The notes beneath the pieces are model-generated. The model worked only from the letters and a program-made list of their open reading frames with translations, was not told the DNA's origin and searched no databases. Made by a program: the position numbers and the translations under genes. A DNA stretch of 64,000 bases from CAVSLM01 sp963728895 (lineage in GTDB: Bacteria > Pseudomonadota > Gammaproteobacteria > JBBQDK01): positions 62,001 to 126,000 of the forward strand of contig CAVSLM010000012.1 of assembly GCA_963728895.1 (NCBI GenBank), given 5' to 3'. Shown in pieces: positions 9,233 through 20,286 of the stretch (position 1 is the first letter of the stretch; each line of letters begins with the position of its first letter).

Positions 9233-10303
9233 TCACTTGCCGGGCGTCCACACCGGCTTGCCCTGCGGGTCCTGCACCTCCTTCTGCCATGCCTGCTCGA
9301 CCAGCTGCACAACCTTGTCTGGCATGGGCACGTAGTCCAGGCTCTCGGCCATGGCGTCGCCGTTCGTGTAGGCCCAGTCGAAGAAGCGCAGCACCGCCTG
9401 CCCGATGTCGGGCTTCTGTTGCTGCTTGTGCACGAGGATGAAGGTGGCACCGGTGATCGGCCAGCTTTGCGCACCTGGCTGGTCGGTCAGCACCATGTAG
9501 AAGCCCGGAGCGTTCGCCCAGTCGGCCCCCGCGGCGGCGGCCTGGAAGGTGGCATCGCTCGGGTCGACGAAGTTGCCGGCCTGGTTCTTCAGCTTGGTGT
9601 GGGACATCTTGTTCTGCAGTGCATAGGCATACTCGACGTAGCCGATGGAGCCGGGAATGCGCTTGACGTAGGAGGCTACGCCCTCGTTGCCCTTGCCCCC
9701 TACACCTACCGGCCAGGCAACGGACTTGTCATTGCCGACCGACTTCTTCCACGCGGGGCTCACCTTGGACAGATAGTTGGTGAAGATCCAGGTGGTACCG
9801 GAGCCGTCCGCGCGGTGCACGACGGTTATCGATCGGTTGGGCAGCTTCACGCCGGCATTGAGCTTGGCGATCGCCGGATCGTTCCAGCGCTTGATCTTGC
9901 CCATGTAGATGTCGGCCAGCAGCTGCGGACTGAGGTGCAGCTGCCCCGGTTGCACGCCCTGAAGGTTCACCACCGGAACCACGCCGCCCATCACCATGGG
10001 AAACTGCAGCAGACCCGAGGCGTCCAGCTCCTTCGGCTCCAGCGGTGCGTCGGAAGCACCGAAGTCCACGGTTCCCGCCTGGATCTGCTTGATGCCACCG
10101 CCGGAACCGATGGATTGATAGTTGAGCTGTACACCGCTCTTCTTGTTGTAGGCATCGGCCCACTTGGCATATATGGGATAGGGGAAAGTGGCTCCGGCCC
10201 CGGAGATCTGCTGCGCCGACTTTGCTTGTGTACCCCACCCCGCCAGAACCAGAATCGCCGCCAAACCCAGCGCCTTTCCCGTGCTGCTCGATCTTGCTCG
10301 CAT
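9233..10303 (-). CDS. pstS: Periplasmic phosphate-binding protein PstS
   Basis: 356 residues. The start at 10303 is preceded by AGGAG at good spacing. The open frame continues upstream but without family sequence. A signal peptide ends around TQAKSAQQISG. The mature protein begins with ISGAGATFPYPIYAKWADAY and contains SIGSGGGIKQIQAGTVDFGA and HRADGSGTTWIFTNYLS, the phosphate-contact loops of PstS. It captures phosphate in the periplasm for PstCAB. Regulation by PhoB is expected; a Pho-box match lies just upstream, but in the opposite orientation to the gene. Confidence 0.97.
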   Translation of the reverse strand: MRARSSSTGKALGLAAILVLAGWGTQAKSAQQISGAGATFPYPIYAKWADAYNKKSGVQLNYQSIGSGGGIKQIQAGTVDFGASDAPLEPKELDASGLLQFPMVMGGVVPVVNLQGVQPGQLHLSPQLLADIYMGKIKRWNDPAIAKLNAGVKLPNRSITVVHRADGSGTTWIFTNYLSKVSPAWKKSVGNDKSVAWPVGVGGKGNEGVASYVKRIPGSIGYVEYAYALQNKMSHTKLKNQAGNFVDPSDATFQAAAAGADWANAPGFYMVLTDQPGAQSWPITGATFILVHKQQQKPDIGQAVLRFFDWAYTNGDAMAESLDYVPMPDKVVQLVEQAWQKEVQDPQGKPVWTPGK

Positions 10304-10317
10304 GTTCGCTCCTTGTG

Positions 10318-10335
10318 CTGTCATAAAATTGTAAT
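10318..10335 (+). promoter_or_regulatory. Pho-box-like site upstream of pstS, inverted relative to the gene
   Basis: CTGTCATAAAATTGTAAT matches the 18-base Pho-box consensus (CTGTCATAWAWCTGTMAY, from memory) at 17 of 18 positions. It reads on the plus strand while pstS is on the minus strand and starts 15 bases away. In the pstS direction a TACAAT -10-like element overlaps the site, with TTGTAG 16 bases further up as a weak -35. The box may repress or act in an unusual geometry, or may drive rightward transcription. Confidence 0.6.
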
Positions 10336-10481
10336 GAAAAAGCACGTTACTACAAGCCCTTAGAATAGCCTGCCGGCGGATGGTTCGCACCCACGAAATC
10401 TTAGGGCCCTGCAGCGGGGAACAGGGGAAGGAGCGTGGATTCTGAGGGGAAGCGGAGGCGGCGGTCGATGCCGCACGCAGA

Positions 10482-10516
10482 ATGATCCCGCCGGGCAGGA
10501 TGCCGGACGGGATCAT
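10482..10516 (-). terminator. Hairpin between SYLF remnant and pstS
   Basis: A 9-bp perfect outer stem (ATGATCCCG / CGGGATCAT) encloses a smaller CGGG/CCGG-type stem. It lies 44 bases after the SYLF stop in the minus direction, and probably ends that transcript before the pst promoter. No strong T-run is present. Confidence 0.4.
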
Positions 10517-10559
10517 GGGGGTTTCACCGGATCCGAGCGCGCGCTCGGCAGCGGTCTGC

Positions 10560-10919
10560 TCAGCGAGTGTCGGTGACTGCCACCGCGCTCGCGTCGTACC
10601 GGTCGGCCGGTGCGAATTGCGATAGAGCCTTGTCGAACACGGCCACCGACTGAGGCACCTGCTGCGCGGTCGCGAGCATCTGGTTCGGCGCGATGCGATG
10701 CCCGTAGACCCGCTGGCTGGCATCCTGATCGATGGAGAGCACGGCACCCTGCAGATTGGCACCGAGGTAGGCGCCCTCCTGCCCCATCTGGTAGGTGATG
10801 ACCGAGGCGGGTGCCGCGTTGATGTCGGCCTGCGCACCGGTGGGACCGGCTGCCACGCTGACGTCTGAGCCGAAAGTGAAGTTGCCGTTGAGCAGATTCT
10901 GAACACTCTTCTGATCCAT
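10560..10919 (-). pseudogene. SYLF (Ysc84-like) domain protein, N-terminal half missing
   Basis: From the Met at 10919 the frame gives SVQNLLNGNFTFGSDVSVAA, then GAYLGANLQGAVLSIDQDAS and RVYG. This is the second half of a SYLF domain, a lipid-binding domain found in exported bacterial proteins. Coding similarity appears to extend a few codons upstream of the Met (VCVILFMDQ, corresponding to the domain's V-hydrophobic-M strand). Beyond that it stops, because the divergent adenylation gene starts at 11024. Normal family members have a signal peptide and about 100 more residues. I read this as a 5'-truncated remnant. A short intracellular protein starting at 10919 is the alternative. Confidence 0.65.
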
Positions 10920-11023
10920 GAACAGGATAACGCAAACGCGGTCCGGCCCGCGCGCACCCTGCAGCCGGGGCGCTCGTGCCGTACACTACGCGAGCCGATT
11001 TGCGGCATTTACCCCGAGTCCCC

Positions 11024-12859
11024 ATGTCTCCCCACGATGCGGCGCGCGCTTTCGAGCCGCGCGCCGAACGCGGCATCGCAGAATGTTTCGAAGAGGTGGT
11101 ACGCGCGCGCCCGCATGCACCCGCGCTTGCGGCGCGCGGCCACCGCTTCACCTATCAGGCGCTGAACCGCGCGGCCAATCGCCTGGCTCACGCCATACTC
11201 GCCCGCGCCGGCTCGCAGCCGCGGCCCTTGCTGCTGATCGCCGAACGCGACGTGTGGGGCGTGGTGGGCATGCTCGCCATCCTCAAGGCGGGACACTGCT
11301 GTGTGCCGCTGCACCCCGGCAATCACGAGGACCGCGCCCTCGCGGCACTGCTGGCAGAGCTGCGCCCGCCGCTGGTGGTCGCGCACGGCACCGGCAAATC
11401 GCGCATCACCCACGTGGCGCCCCAGATGCCGCTGATCGATTGTGAGCGGCCGGAGGACGGACTCGCCGAGCACGACCCTGCGCTGCCGGTGTCGCCCGAT
11501 GCATTGGCCTTCGTGATCTACACCTCCGGCTCGACCGGCAAGCCCAAGGGCGTGATGCACAACCAGCGCAACATCCTGCACCGCGTCTTCTGGTATGCGC
11601 AGCGCTTCGGCGTCGGCGCCGAAGACCGCACGCTGATGCTCTCCTCGGCGGATCACATCTCCGGCACCATCGGCATGCTGCGGCCCCTGCTCACCGGCGG
11701 TGCGCTGCATGTGTTCAGCATCCGGCGCGAAGGCCTGCGCGCGCTTGCCGACACGCTGCACGAGCAGCGCAGCACCCTGCTGCCGATGGTGAACAGCGTG
11801 TTCCGCCGCTTCATCGACGAGCTCGATCCGCGGGAGCGCTTTCCCGACGTGCGCCTGCTCATCCTGGGCGGCGAGGCGCCCGACCCGCGCGACCTGGAGT
11901 GTTTGCGCAGCCATTTTTCCGAGCACTGTCTGCTGCTCAACACGCTCGGGTGCACGGAGCTGCCGACCTTTCGTTATTTCGTACTGGCCCACGATACGGT
12001 TCTGCCCGACGGCGTGGTGCCTGCGGGTCATGCGGTACCGGGCACCGCGGTAATGCTCGTCGATGCCGAGGGACGGCCCGTCGATGCCGATGCGCCCGGC
12101 GAGATCGTGGTGCACAGCCCTTATCTCGCGCTCGGCTACTGGAACCGTCCGGAGGAGACGCACCTGCGCTTCGCCACCGGGACGGATGGCGTGCGCAGCT
12201 ATCGCACCGGCGACCTGGGACGGATGCGCCCCGATGGCACGCTGCAGCACCTGGGCCGCATCGACTGGCAGGTGAAGATACTCGGCAATCGCGTCGAGCC
12301 GGGCGAGGTCGAAGCGGTGCTGCGCGAGCATCCCGGATTGCGCGATGCGGCAGTGGTCGCCCGCGCCGATGCCGACGCGGGGCCGAGGCTCTGCGCGTAC
12401 CTGGTGCCCAGAGACACCCTCCCCCCTGCACCTTCCGATATCCGGACGTTTCTGCGCGGCCGGCTACCCGACTACATGGTGCCTTCCGAACTGCTTTTCC
12501 TCGCTGAGCTGCCCCTGACCCGCAGCGGCAAAATCGACCGCCGCGCCCTGCCCGATGCACGGCCAATGGAACCACTCACCCCACGTGCGCCGGAGACGCT
12601 CACTGATGTCGAAGCGCAGATTGCGGCAATCTGCCGCAGCGTGCTGCGCCGCGCCGACATCGGGTTGCATGAGCCACTCCTCGACGCCGGGGTGAACTCG
12701 TTGCTGGCAATGCAGATTGCCGCGCGACTGTCGCGCGCCTTCGATCTCGAACTCCCGCCCACACTGGTCTTCACGGCAGGCACCGTCGCCGAGCTCGCCC
12801 GGCAGCTGGAGGCACATTCCGGAGCACCGCGCCTCGCTCCGCGACCGCGCCGGTCGTGA
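11024..12859 (+). CDS. Stand-alone adenylation-carrier (NRPS-like A-T) protein
   Basis: 611 residues. The adenylation domain covers about 20-520: the A3 motif YTSGSTGKPKGV, A5 NTLGCTE, A7 YRTGDLGRMRPDG and the catalytic lysine motif A10 PLTRSGKIDRRAL are all present. A carrier domain follows (about 535-605), with DAGVNSLLAMQIAARLS providing the serine for phosphopantetheine. No condensation, reductase or thioesterase domain follows, and neighbours do not form a recognisable biosynthetic cluster. It should activate one carboxylic or amino acid as the adenylate and load it on its own carrier, for delivery to an unknown partner. The substrate-pocket code has not been interpreted. Confidence 0.88.
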   Translation: MSPHDAARAFEPRAERGIAECFEEVVRARPHAPALAARGHRFTYQALNRAANRLAHAILARAGSQPRPLLLIAERDVWGVVGMLAILKAGHCCVPLHPGNHEDRALAALLAELRPPLVVAHGTGKSRITHVAPQMPLIDCERPEDGLAEHDPALPVSPDALAFVIYTSGSTGKPKGVMHNQRNILHRVFWYAQRFGVGAEDRTLMLSSADHISGTIGMLRPLLTGGALHVFSIRREGLRALADTLHEQRSTLLPMVNSVFRRFIDELDPRERFPDVRLLILGGEAPDPRDLECLRSHFSEHCLLLNTLGCTELPTFRYFVLAHDTVLPDGVVPAGHAVPGTAVMLVDAEGRPVDADAPGEIVVHSPYLALGYWNRPEETHLRFATGTDGVRSYRTGDLGRMRPDGTLQHLGRIDWQVKILGNRVEPGEVEAVLREHPGLRDAAVVARADADAGPRLCAYLVPRDTLPPAPSDIRTFLRGRLPDYMVPSELLFLAELPLTRSGKIDRRALPDARPMEPLTPRAPETLTDVEAQIAAICRSVLRRADIGLHEPLLDAGVNSLLAMQIAARLSRAFDLELPPTLVFTAGTVAELARQLEAHSGAPRLAPRPRRS

Positions 12860-12982
12860 AGGAGTTCCTGGAAGGTCGTATGCTCGCACGCCCTTCCGGC
12901 ACTGCTGCGATCGTTCTTCAAGCAAGGCTTCCATCCGGCCCTCGGGGAATGCTTCTCGTTTGTCGCCCACCCCATTCTTGGG

Positions 12983-13870
12983 TCAGATCTGGGCCGGACG
13001 GGTGCAGTTGGGCGTGTGGCCCTGGGCGCGTGCCTGCTGGTAGAGGTTCATCGCGGAATTCATGTAGCTGTTGAGATCCGCGATGCGATTCTCGTTGGCG
13101 GGATGGGTGGAAAGAAACTCTGGCGGTTGTTGTCCGCCCTGGCTTTCCATGTTGCGCCAGAGCTCCACGCTCTGGCGCGGATCGAAGCCCGCCTGTGCCA
13201 TGTACTGCAGGCCGAGCTCGTCGGCCTCGCTTTCCTGGGCGCGGCCGTACGGGAGCAGGATGCCCACCTGCGCGCCGAGGCCCAGCGCGGACATGATGCC
13301 GTCGGAGTTCTCACTCTGCCCGCTGGCCACGGCCTGCACCAATCCGAGGCCGGCCTGGGTGGCATACTGCGCCGACAGTCGCGCGTTGGCGTGATTGGCG
13401 ATGACGTGGCCGACCTCGTGCCCGATCACCGCCGCGAGCTGCGCGGGTGTCTGGGCCGTTGTCAACAATCCGGTGTAGACCCCGATGTAGCCGCCGGGTA
13501 GCGCGAAGGCATTCACCGTCTTGTCGTCCTTGAACACCGTGACCTTCCAGTCGCGCTGGCCCGGCACCACGGAGGTAATGGCACGGGCGACGCACTCCAC
13601 ATATCCGTTGATGCGCGAATCCTGAACCGGTGGCGTCTCTTCGCTGACCTGCTGGAACGACGCCGCGCCGAGCTTGGTCATCTCGTCGGCGGGAAACAGC
13701 GCAAGCTGCTGGCGACCCGTCGGCGAGGTGGCGCACGCCGCCGCGAGCGCGGCACAGAACCATATCGCAAGCCGCACCGTCCCCGGACTGCGATCCACGC
13801 CCGGCTCAATACGCTGGAAAATTGCGGTTACGAAGTTCAATCGATCAACCTCGGGGCAGGCCATTGCCAT
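12983..13870 (-). CDS. M48 family metalloprotease, lipoprotein
   Basis: 295 residues. A Met at residue 3 (13864) is an alternative start. A hydrophobic segment ends at a lipobox-like ALAAACATS, so the protein is probably an envelope lipoprotein. The zinc motif HEVGHVIANH (HExxH) and the downstream glutamate in ESEADELGLQYM complete the M48 active site. The THPANENRI motif is typical of the BepA/LoiP/YcaL group, which degrades misfolded outer-membrane proteins. No TPR extension is present, so it is closer to LoiP/YcaL than to BepA. The gene is convergent with the adenylation gene. Confidence 0.88.
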   Translation of the reverse strand: MAMACPEVDRLNFVTAIFQRIEPGVDRSPGTVRLAIWFCAALAAACATSPTGRQQLALFPADEMTKLGAASFQQVSEETPPVQDSRINGYVECVARAITSVVPGQRDWKVTVFKDDKTVNAFALPGGYIGVYTGLLTTAQTPAQLAAVIGHEVGHVIANHANARLSAQYATQAGLGLVQAVASGQSENSDGIMSALGLGAQVGILLPYGRAQESEADELGLQYMAQAGFDPRQSVELWRNMESQGGQQPPEFLSTHPANENRIADLNSYMNSAMNLYQQARAQGHTPNCTRPAQI

Positions 13871-13988
13871 GCGGTCATGCGATTATCCGGGGTGGCTGCA
13901 GTTGCGCGCAATGGCACCCACCGCTGCGCCCGGCCGATCCCACGTACGGGATCGACCGGGCGATGGGTAACTCGGCTGCGGTAGGTTA

Positions 13989-14552
13989 CTACTGCTGGCC
14001 CTGCTCGGTGCCGGGATGCTGCATGGCACCGCTGTTTACGGCGCCATTGTTGCTCACCGCATCCGGATTGAACCGGCTGAACTGATCCGCAAGCTTGCCC
14101 GTGGTATTGAGGGTCACGTAATTCTGGTTCGGCGTCATCTGGATCTGATCCCATGGCACGGCATAGAGCTGCTGACCGACGCCCAGCACGCCGCCCTGCG
14201 CGACCACTGCGTGCGTGATCCTGCCGGACGGATCGATGACCAGATTCTTGATGCTGCCGACTTGCTGGTCGTCCTTGTTGCGCACTTCCTTGTCCATCAG
14301 CTTGCTGGCCTCGATGGAGGAAGTCATGTCGGGCGCCTGCTGCGTGTCGGCGGTTCCGATCGCCGACGTCGCGCCGGTGTTCATGTCATTGGTCGCCGCG
14401 CCCGTGCCGGGTTCGGTGGAAGGCGCCGTGGCGGCACCGGTGTTCGCACCGCCTTGCATCTCCTGATTCTGCGTTGCGGCAAGCACGCTGCCCGACAACG
14501 CAAGTGCCAATGCTGCCGCGGAAATCGTCAGTCCTGTCGCTCTCTTCTCCAT
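13989..14552 (-). CDS. PRC-barrel domain exported protein
   Basis: 187 residues from the ATG at 14552, preceded by GAGGAG. A signal peptide (ISAAALALALSGSVLAATQ) is followed by a low-complexity Ala/Thr/Gly linker. The PRC-barrel-like domain runs from about 95 to 165 (SKLMDKEVRNKDDQQVGSIK, LVIDPSGRITHAVVAQGG). PRC barrels are small beta domains of broad use. In exported proteins of this kind the role is unknown. A second such domain occurs at the end of the 33571 protein in this window. Confidence 0.8.
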   Translation of the reverse strand: MEKRATGLTISAAALALALSGSVLAATQNQEMQGGANTGAATAPSTEPGTGAATNDMNTGATSAIGTADTQQAPDMTSSIEASKLMDKEVRNKDDQQVGSIKNLVIDPSGRITHAVVAQGGVLGVGQQLYAVPWDQIQMTPNQNYVTLNTTGKLADQFSRFNPDAVSNNGAVNSGAMQHPGTEQGQQ

Positions 14553-14943
14553 TGACTTCTCCTCTTGATCCATGACGGTACCATCGGCGTGCCCCTTGCC
14601 GGCCGTTGTCGCGGCTCGGACCACGCCGGGTTTGCAAACTAGAAGGTAGACGAAATTACCGCGTGCGCGACCCGCATCAGCAACGAAGTGCAGCACCGCC
14701 GACCGGTCGAAGTCGGTAGTGGCGGCGCAACCCGTCAACCTCGACTAAACTGACCTCAACGATGCTTCGCCAACGAGCTTTGAACGCGAAGTGCAGCACG
14801 TACCAATGACTACCATTTGACGCGTGCCCGCTTTGCAGCTGAAGCAAATCCGCAGGGCAATTGATGTCCCGGGAACCACGAGGGGGAAGCGGCCGGACAG
14901 AGCGCTTCGCAATTCGTCTCAACGATACAGAGGTAGTCAACTG
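14553..14943. other. Divergent intergenic region without a gene
   Basis: This 391-base stretch separates the PRC-barrel gene and the repeat-protein gene, which are transcribed apart. It must hold both promoters, but I see no convincing -35/-10 pair and no family match in any frame. Confidence 0.5.
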
Positions 14944-16362
14944 ATGAAAGGGAATACATGGATCGCAACGGTGGTAATGGGAGGCGCAGTCTCGATGACG
15001 ACGCTGCCGGGCATCGCACAGCAGAGTCCGGGCGGCGAAGGAGTCGGGCCCATGCACATCGCCTTGACACCGGCAGAGCCCGCACTGCTGGTCGTTCCGC
15101 GGCTTGTCGCCATGCCCGGGCCCCCACCCGGTTCGGTGGCGATCGCCCCGGTCGCCCCCGGGGGGCCGCCACCCGGTGAGGCCCCGGGCATGATGGGCGG
15201 GCAGATGCCAGGCCCGCAGGGGCCTGCAGAGACGGGCGGACAGATGCTCAGCGAATCCCAGGGTCCCGCAACGATGGGCGGAGAGATGCAAGGACCGCAG
15301 GGGCCTGCAGAGATGGGCGGGCAAATGCCCGGTGGACCGCAGGGACCCGCAGCGGTGGGTGGTCAGATGCCAGGACCACAGGGTCCCGCAATGATGGGTG
15401 GTCAGATGCCTGGAGGACCCCACGGCCCGGCAGCAATGGGTGGTCAGATGCCCGGACCTCAGGGACCCGCAGCGGTGGGTGGCCAGATGCCAGGACCACA
15501 GGGTCCCGCAATGATGGGTGGTCAGATGCCTGGAGGACCCCACGGCCCGGCAGCAATGGGTGGTCAGATGCCCGGACCTCAGGGACCCGCAGCGATGGGT
15601 GGCCAGATGCCCGGCGGACCACAGGGTCCCGCAATGATGGGCGGGCAGATGCCAGGACCTCAGGGACCCGCAGCGATGGGTGGCCAGATGCCCGGCGGAC
15701 CACAGGGTCCCGCAATGATGGGCGGGCAGATGCCAGGACCGCACGGGCCTGCACAGATGGGCGGACAGATGCCAGGACCGCACGGCCCGGCAGCGATGGG
15801 TGGTCAGATGCCCGGACCTCAGGGACCCGCAGCGATGGGTGGCCAGATGCCCGGCGGACCACAGGGTCCTGCAATGATGGGCGGACAGATGCAAGGACCG
15901 CAGGGGCCCGCAGCGATGGGCGGTCAGATGCAAGGACCGCACGGCCCGGCAGCGATGGGTGGTCAGATGCCCGGACCTCAGGGACCCGCAGCGATGGGTG
16001 GCCAGATGCCCGGCGGACCACAGGGTCCTGCAATGATGGGCGGTCAGATGCGAGGACCGCAGGGGCCGGCAGAGATGGGCGGACAGATGCGAGGACCACA
16101 GGGGCCCGCAGAGATGGGCGGTCAGATGCAAGGACCGCAGGGGCCGGCAGAGATGGGCGGTCAGATGCAAGGACCGCAGGGGTCTGCAGAGATGGGCGGT
16201 CAGATGCCCGGTGGGCCCCACGGCCCGGCAGCGATGGGTGGTCAGATGCCCGGACCTCAGGGACCTGCTGACGAGAGGGGTGGCCCGACGCCCGGACCGC
16301 AGGGAGGCGCGGCGGTAGGCGGATCGAAGCCGCGGGACGCGGGGACCAAGGCCGACCAGTAG
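14944..16362 (+). CDS. Secreted Gly/Pro/Gln/Met tandem-repeat protein
   Basis: 472 residues from the ATG at 14944. A signal peptide ends near LPGIAQQ. After a proline-rich stretch, about residues 82-450 consist of some 27 units of 13-14 residues, such as GGQMPGPQGPAAM and GGQMPGGPQGPAMM. The spacing of Gly and Pro is collagen-like only locally, and the strict Gly-X-Y triplet is not kept. There are no Cys or aromatic residues in the array. At DNA level the units are nearly identical, so the array is prone to copy-number change. The role is unknown; a flexible surface or periplasmic polymer is one guess. No homologue is recognised. Confidence 0.7.
   Translation: MKGNTWIATVVMGGAVSMTTLPGIAQQSPGGEGVGPMHIALTPAEPALLVVPRLVAMPGPPPGSVAIAPVAPGGPPPGEAPGMMGGQMPGPQGPAETGGQMLSESQGPATMGGEMQGPQGPAEMGGQMPGGPQGPAAVGGQMPGPQGPAMMGGQMPGGPHGPAAMGGQMPGPQGPAAVGGQMPGPQGPAMMGGQMPGGPHGPAAMGGQMPGPQGPAAMGGQMPGGPQGPAMMGGQMPGPQGPAAMGGQMPGGPQGPAMMGGQMPGPHGPAQMGGQMPGPHGPAAMGGQMPGPQGPAAMGGQMPGGPQGPAMMGGQMQGPQGPAAMGGQMQGPHGPAAMGGQMPGPQGPAAMGGQMPGGPQGPAMMGGQMRGPQGPAEMGGQMRGPQGPAEMGGQMQGPQGPAEMGGQMQGPQGSAEMGGQMPGGPHGPAAMGGQMPGPQGPADERGGPTPGPQGGAAVGGSKPRDAGTKADQ
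15186..16290 (+). repeat. 39/42-bp coding tandem repeat array
   Basis: About 27 in-frame units of 39 or 42 bases inside the preceding gene. Longer identical blocks recur (for example around 15376-15480 and 15496-15600), showing duplication of groups of units. Confidence 0.85.
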
Positions 16363-16429
16363 GCCGACCTTGCGGAGCTCATTCGAGGCACGTTTAGAGG
16401 ATCGTGCACGCCGTAAATGGCGGCGCGTA

Positions 16430-16456
16430 GGGCTCGCCCGGTAAACGGGCGAGCCC
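16430..16456 (+). terminator. Hairpin after the repeat-protein gene
   Basis: An 11-bp perfect stem (GGGCTCGCCCG / CGGGCGAGCCC) with the loop GTAAA is followed directly by a second stem, CCCGCC-TGC-GGCGGG, ending in TTT. It lies about 68 bases after the stop and 120 bases before actA. Confidence 0.55.
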
Positions 16457-16576
16457 GCCTGCGGCGGGTTTGGGCGCCGCACGTTGGATCACGAAGGGTT
16501 TGCGCGGCGTCCGTTCGCGGTCAATGACCGGACGCCGCAGCGTCACGTTCTGCGGGGATGATACGGACATCGCTCC

Positions 16577-17227
16577 ATGCCACAGGTTTTCCGCCGGAGC
16601 TCGAACACCCTTTTCATGGTGAGCGTCCTCGGCACGGCGGGTATCGTCATTTCCGCACTGCTGATCTGGCACGGCTCCATGACTTCTCCGACGGCGCAGG
16701 ACGAACCGATCGTGCAGCCGGTTCCGTTCAGCCACAAGCATCACGTCAGCGACGACGGCATCGACTGCCGGTACTGCCACACTTCGGTGGAAACCTCGGC
16801 CTACGCCGATGTTCCGTCCACCCACATCTGCATGAGCTGTCACTCCCAGCTGTTCACCGATACGCCGGTCCTGCAACCCGTGGTTGGCAGCTACACTTCG
16901 GGCAAGCGTCTCCAATGGACGCGTGTGAACGATCTGCCGGATTTCGTTTATTTCAACCACGGAATACACGTGAGCAAGGGTGTCGGTTGTGCGACCTGCC
17001 ATGGCCCGGTGGATCAGATGCCGCTCACCTGGCGCGGCAAGCCGCTGACCATGCAATGGTGCTTGAACTGCCATCGTGCGCCGGAGCGCTACCTGCGTCC
17101 CGTGTCCGAGGTGTTCAACATGAACTACCGCCCGCCCCAGGACCAGCTCGCGCTCGGGCGGCGGCTGATGAAGCAAAACCACGTCGACACCGCGCCGCTG
17201 ACCGACTGCTCCACCTGCCACCGCTAG
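16577..17227 (+). CDS. actA: Alternative complex III subunit ActA, pentaheme cytochrome c
   Basis: 216 residues, with one N-terminal membrane segment (about 13-32) as anchor. Five CxxCH heme sites are visible: CRYCH, CMSCH, CATCH, CLNCH and CSTCH, matching the pentaheme ActA subunit. ActA takes electrons from the ActB iron-sulfur clusters on the periplasmic side. Alternative complex III oxidises quinol and passes electrons to cytochrome c or directly to an oxidase, replacing the bc1 complex. It is first in a long operon that continues with actBCDEF and cox genes. Confidence 0.92.
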   Translation: MPQVFRRSSNTLFMVSVLGTAGIVISALLIWHGSMTSPTAQDEPIVQPVPFSHKHHVSDDGIDCRYCHTSVETSAYADVPSTHICMSCHSQLFTDTPVLQPVVGSYTSGKRLQWTRVNDLPDFVYFNHGIHVSKGVGCATCHGPVDQMPLTWRGKPLTMQWCLNCHRAPERYLRPVSEVFNMNYRPPQDQLALGRRLMKQNHVDTAPLTDCSTCHR

Positions 17228-17279
17228 ACCGGAAATCCCATCAGCATCCCGGGAGCTGGCGGAATCCGCAGCCGGGCTA
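17228..17279. repeat. REP-like intergenic repeat, family 1 copy B
   Basis: Starts ACCGGAAATCCCATCAGCAT and ends CGCAGCCGGGCT. It is placed between actA and actB, inside an otherwise tight operon, so it may give a processing or attenuation point after actA. Confidence 0.75.
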
Positions 17280-17295
17280 GGCGAACGGACGAACC

Positions 17296-20269
<2,974 letters not shown>

Positions 20270-20286
<17 letters not shown>

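Noticed and set aside
9233..11008. Extension of pstS upstream to 11008
   Set aside because: The PstS signal peptide starts at 10303 with a good ribosome-binding site. The extension overlaps the SYLF frame in another phase and has no similarity.
14677..16482. Long minus-strand frames across the Gly/Pro/Gln repeat gene
   Set aside because: They arise because the repeat lacks stops in several frames. Only the plus-strand frame has a signal peptide and ribosome-binding region.
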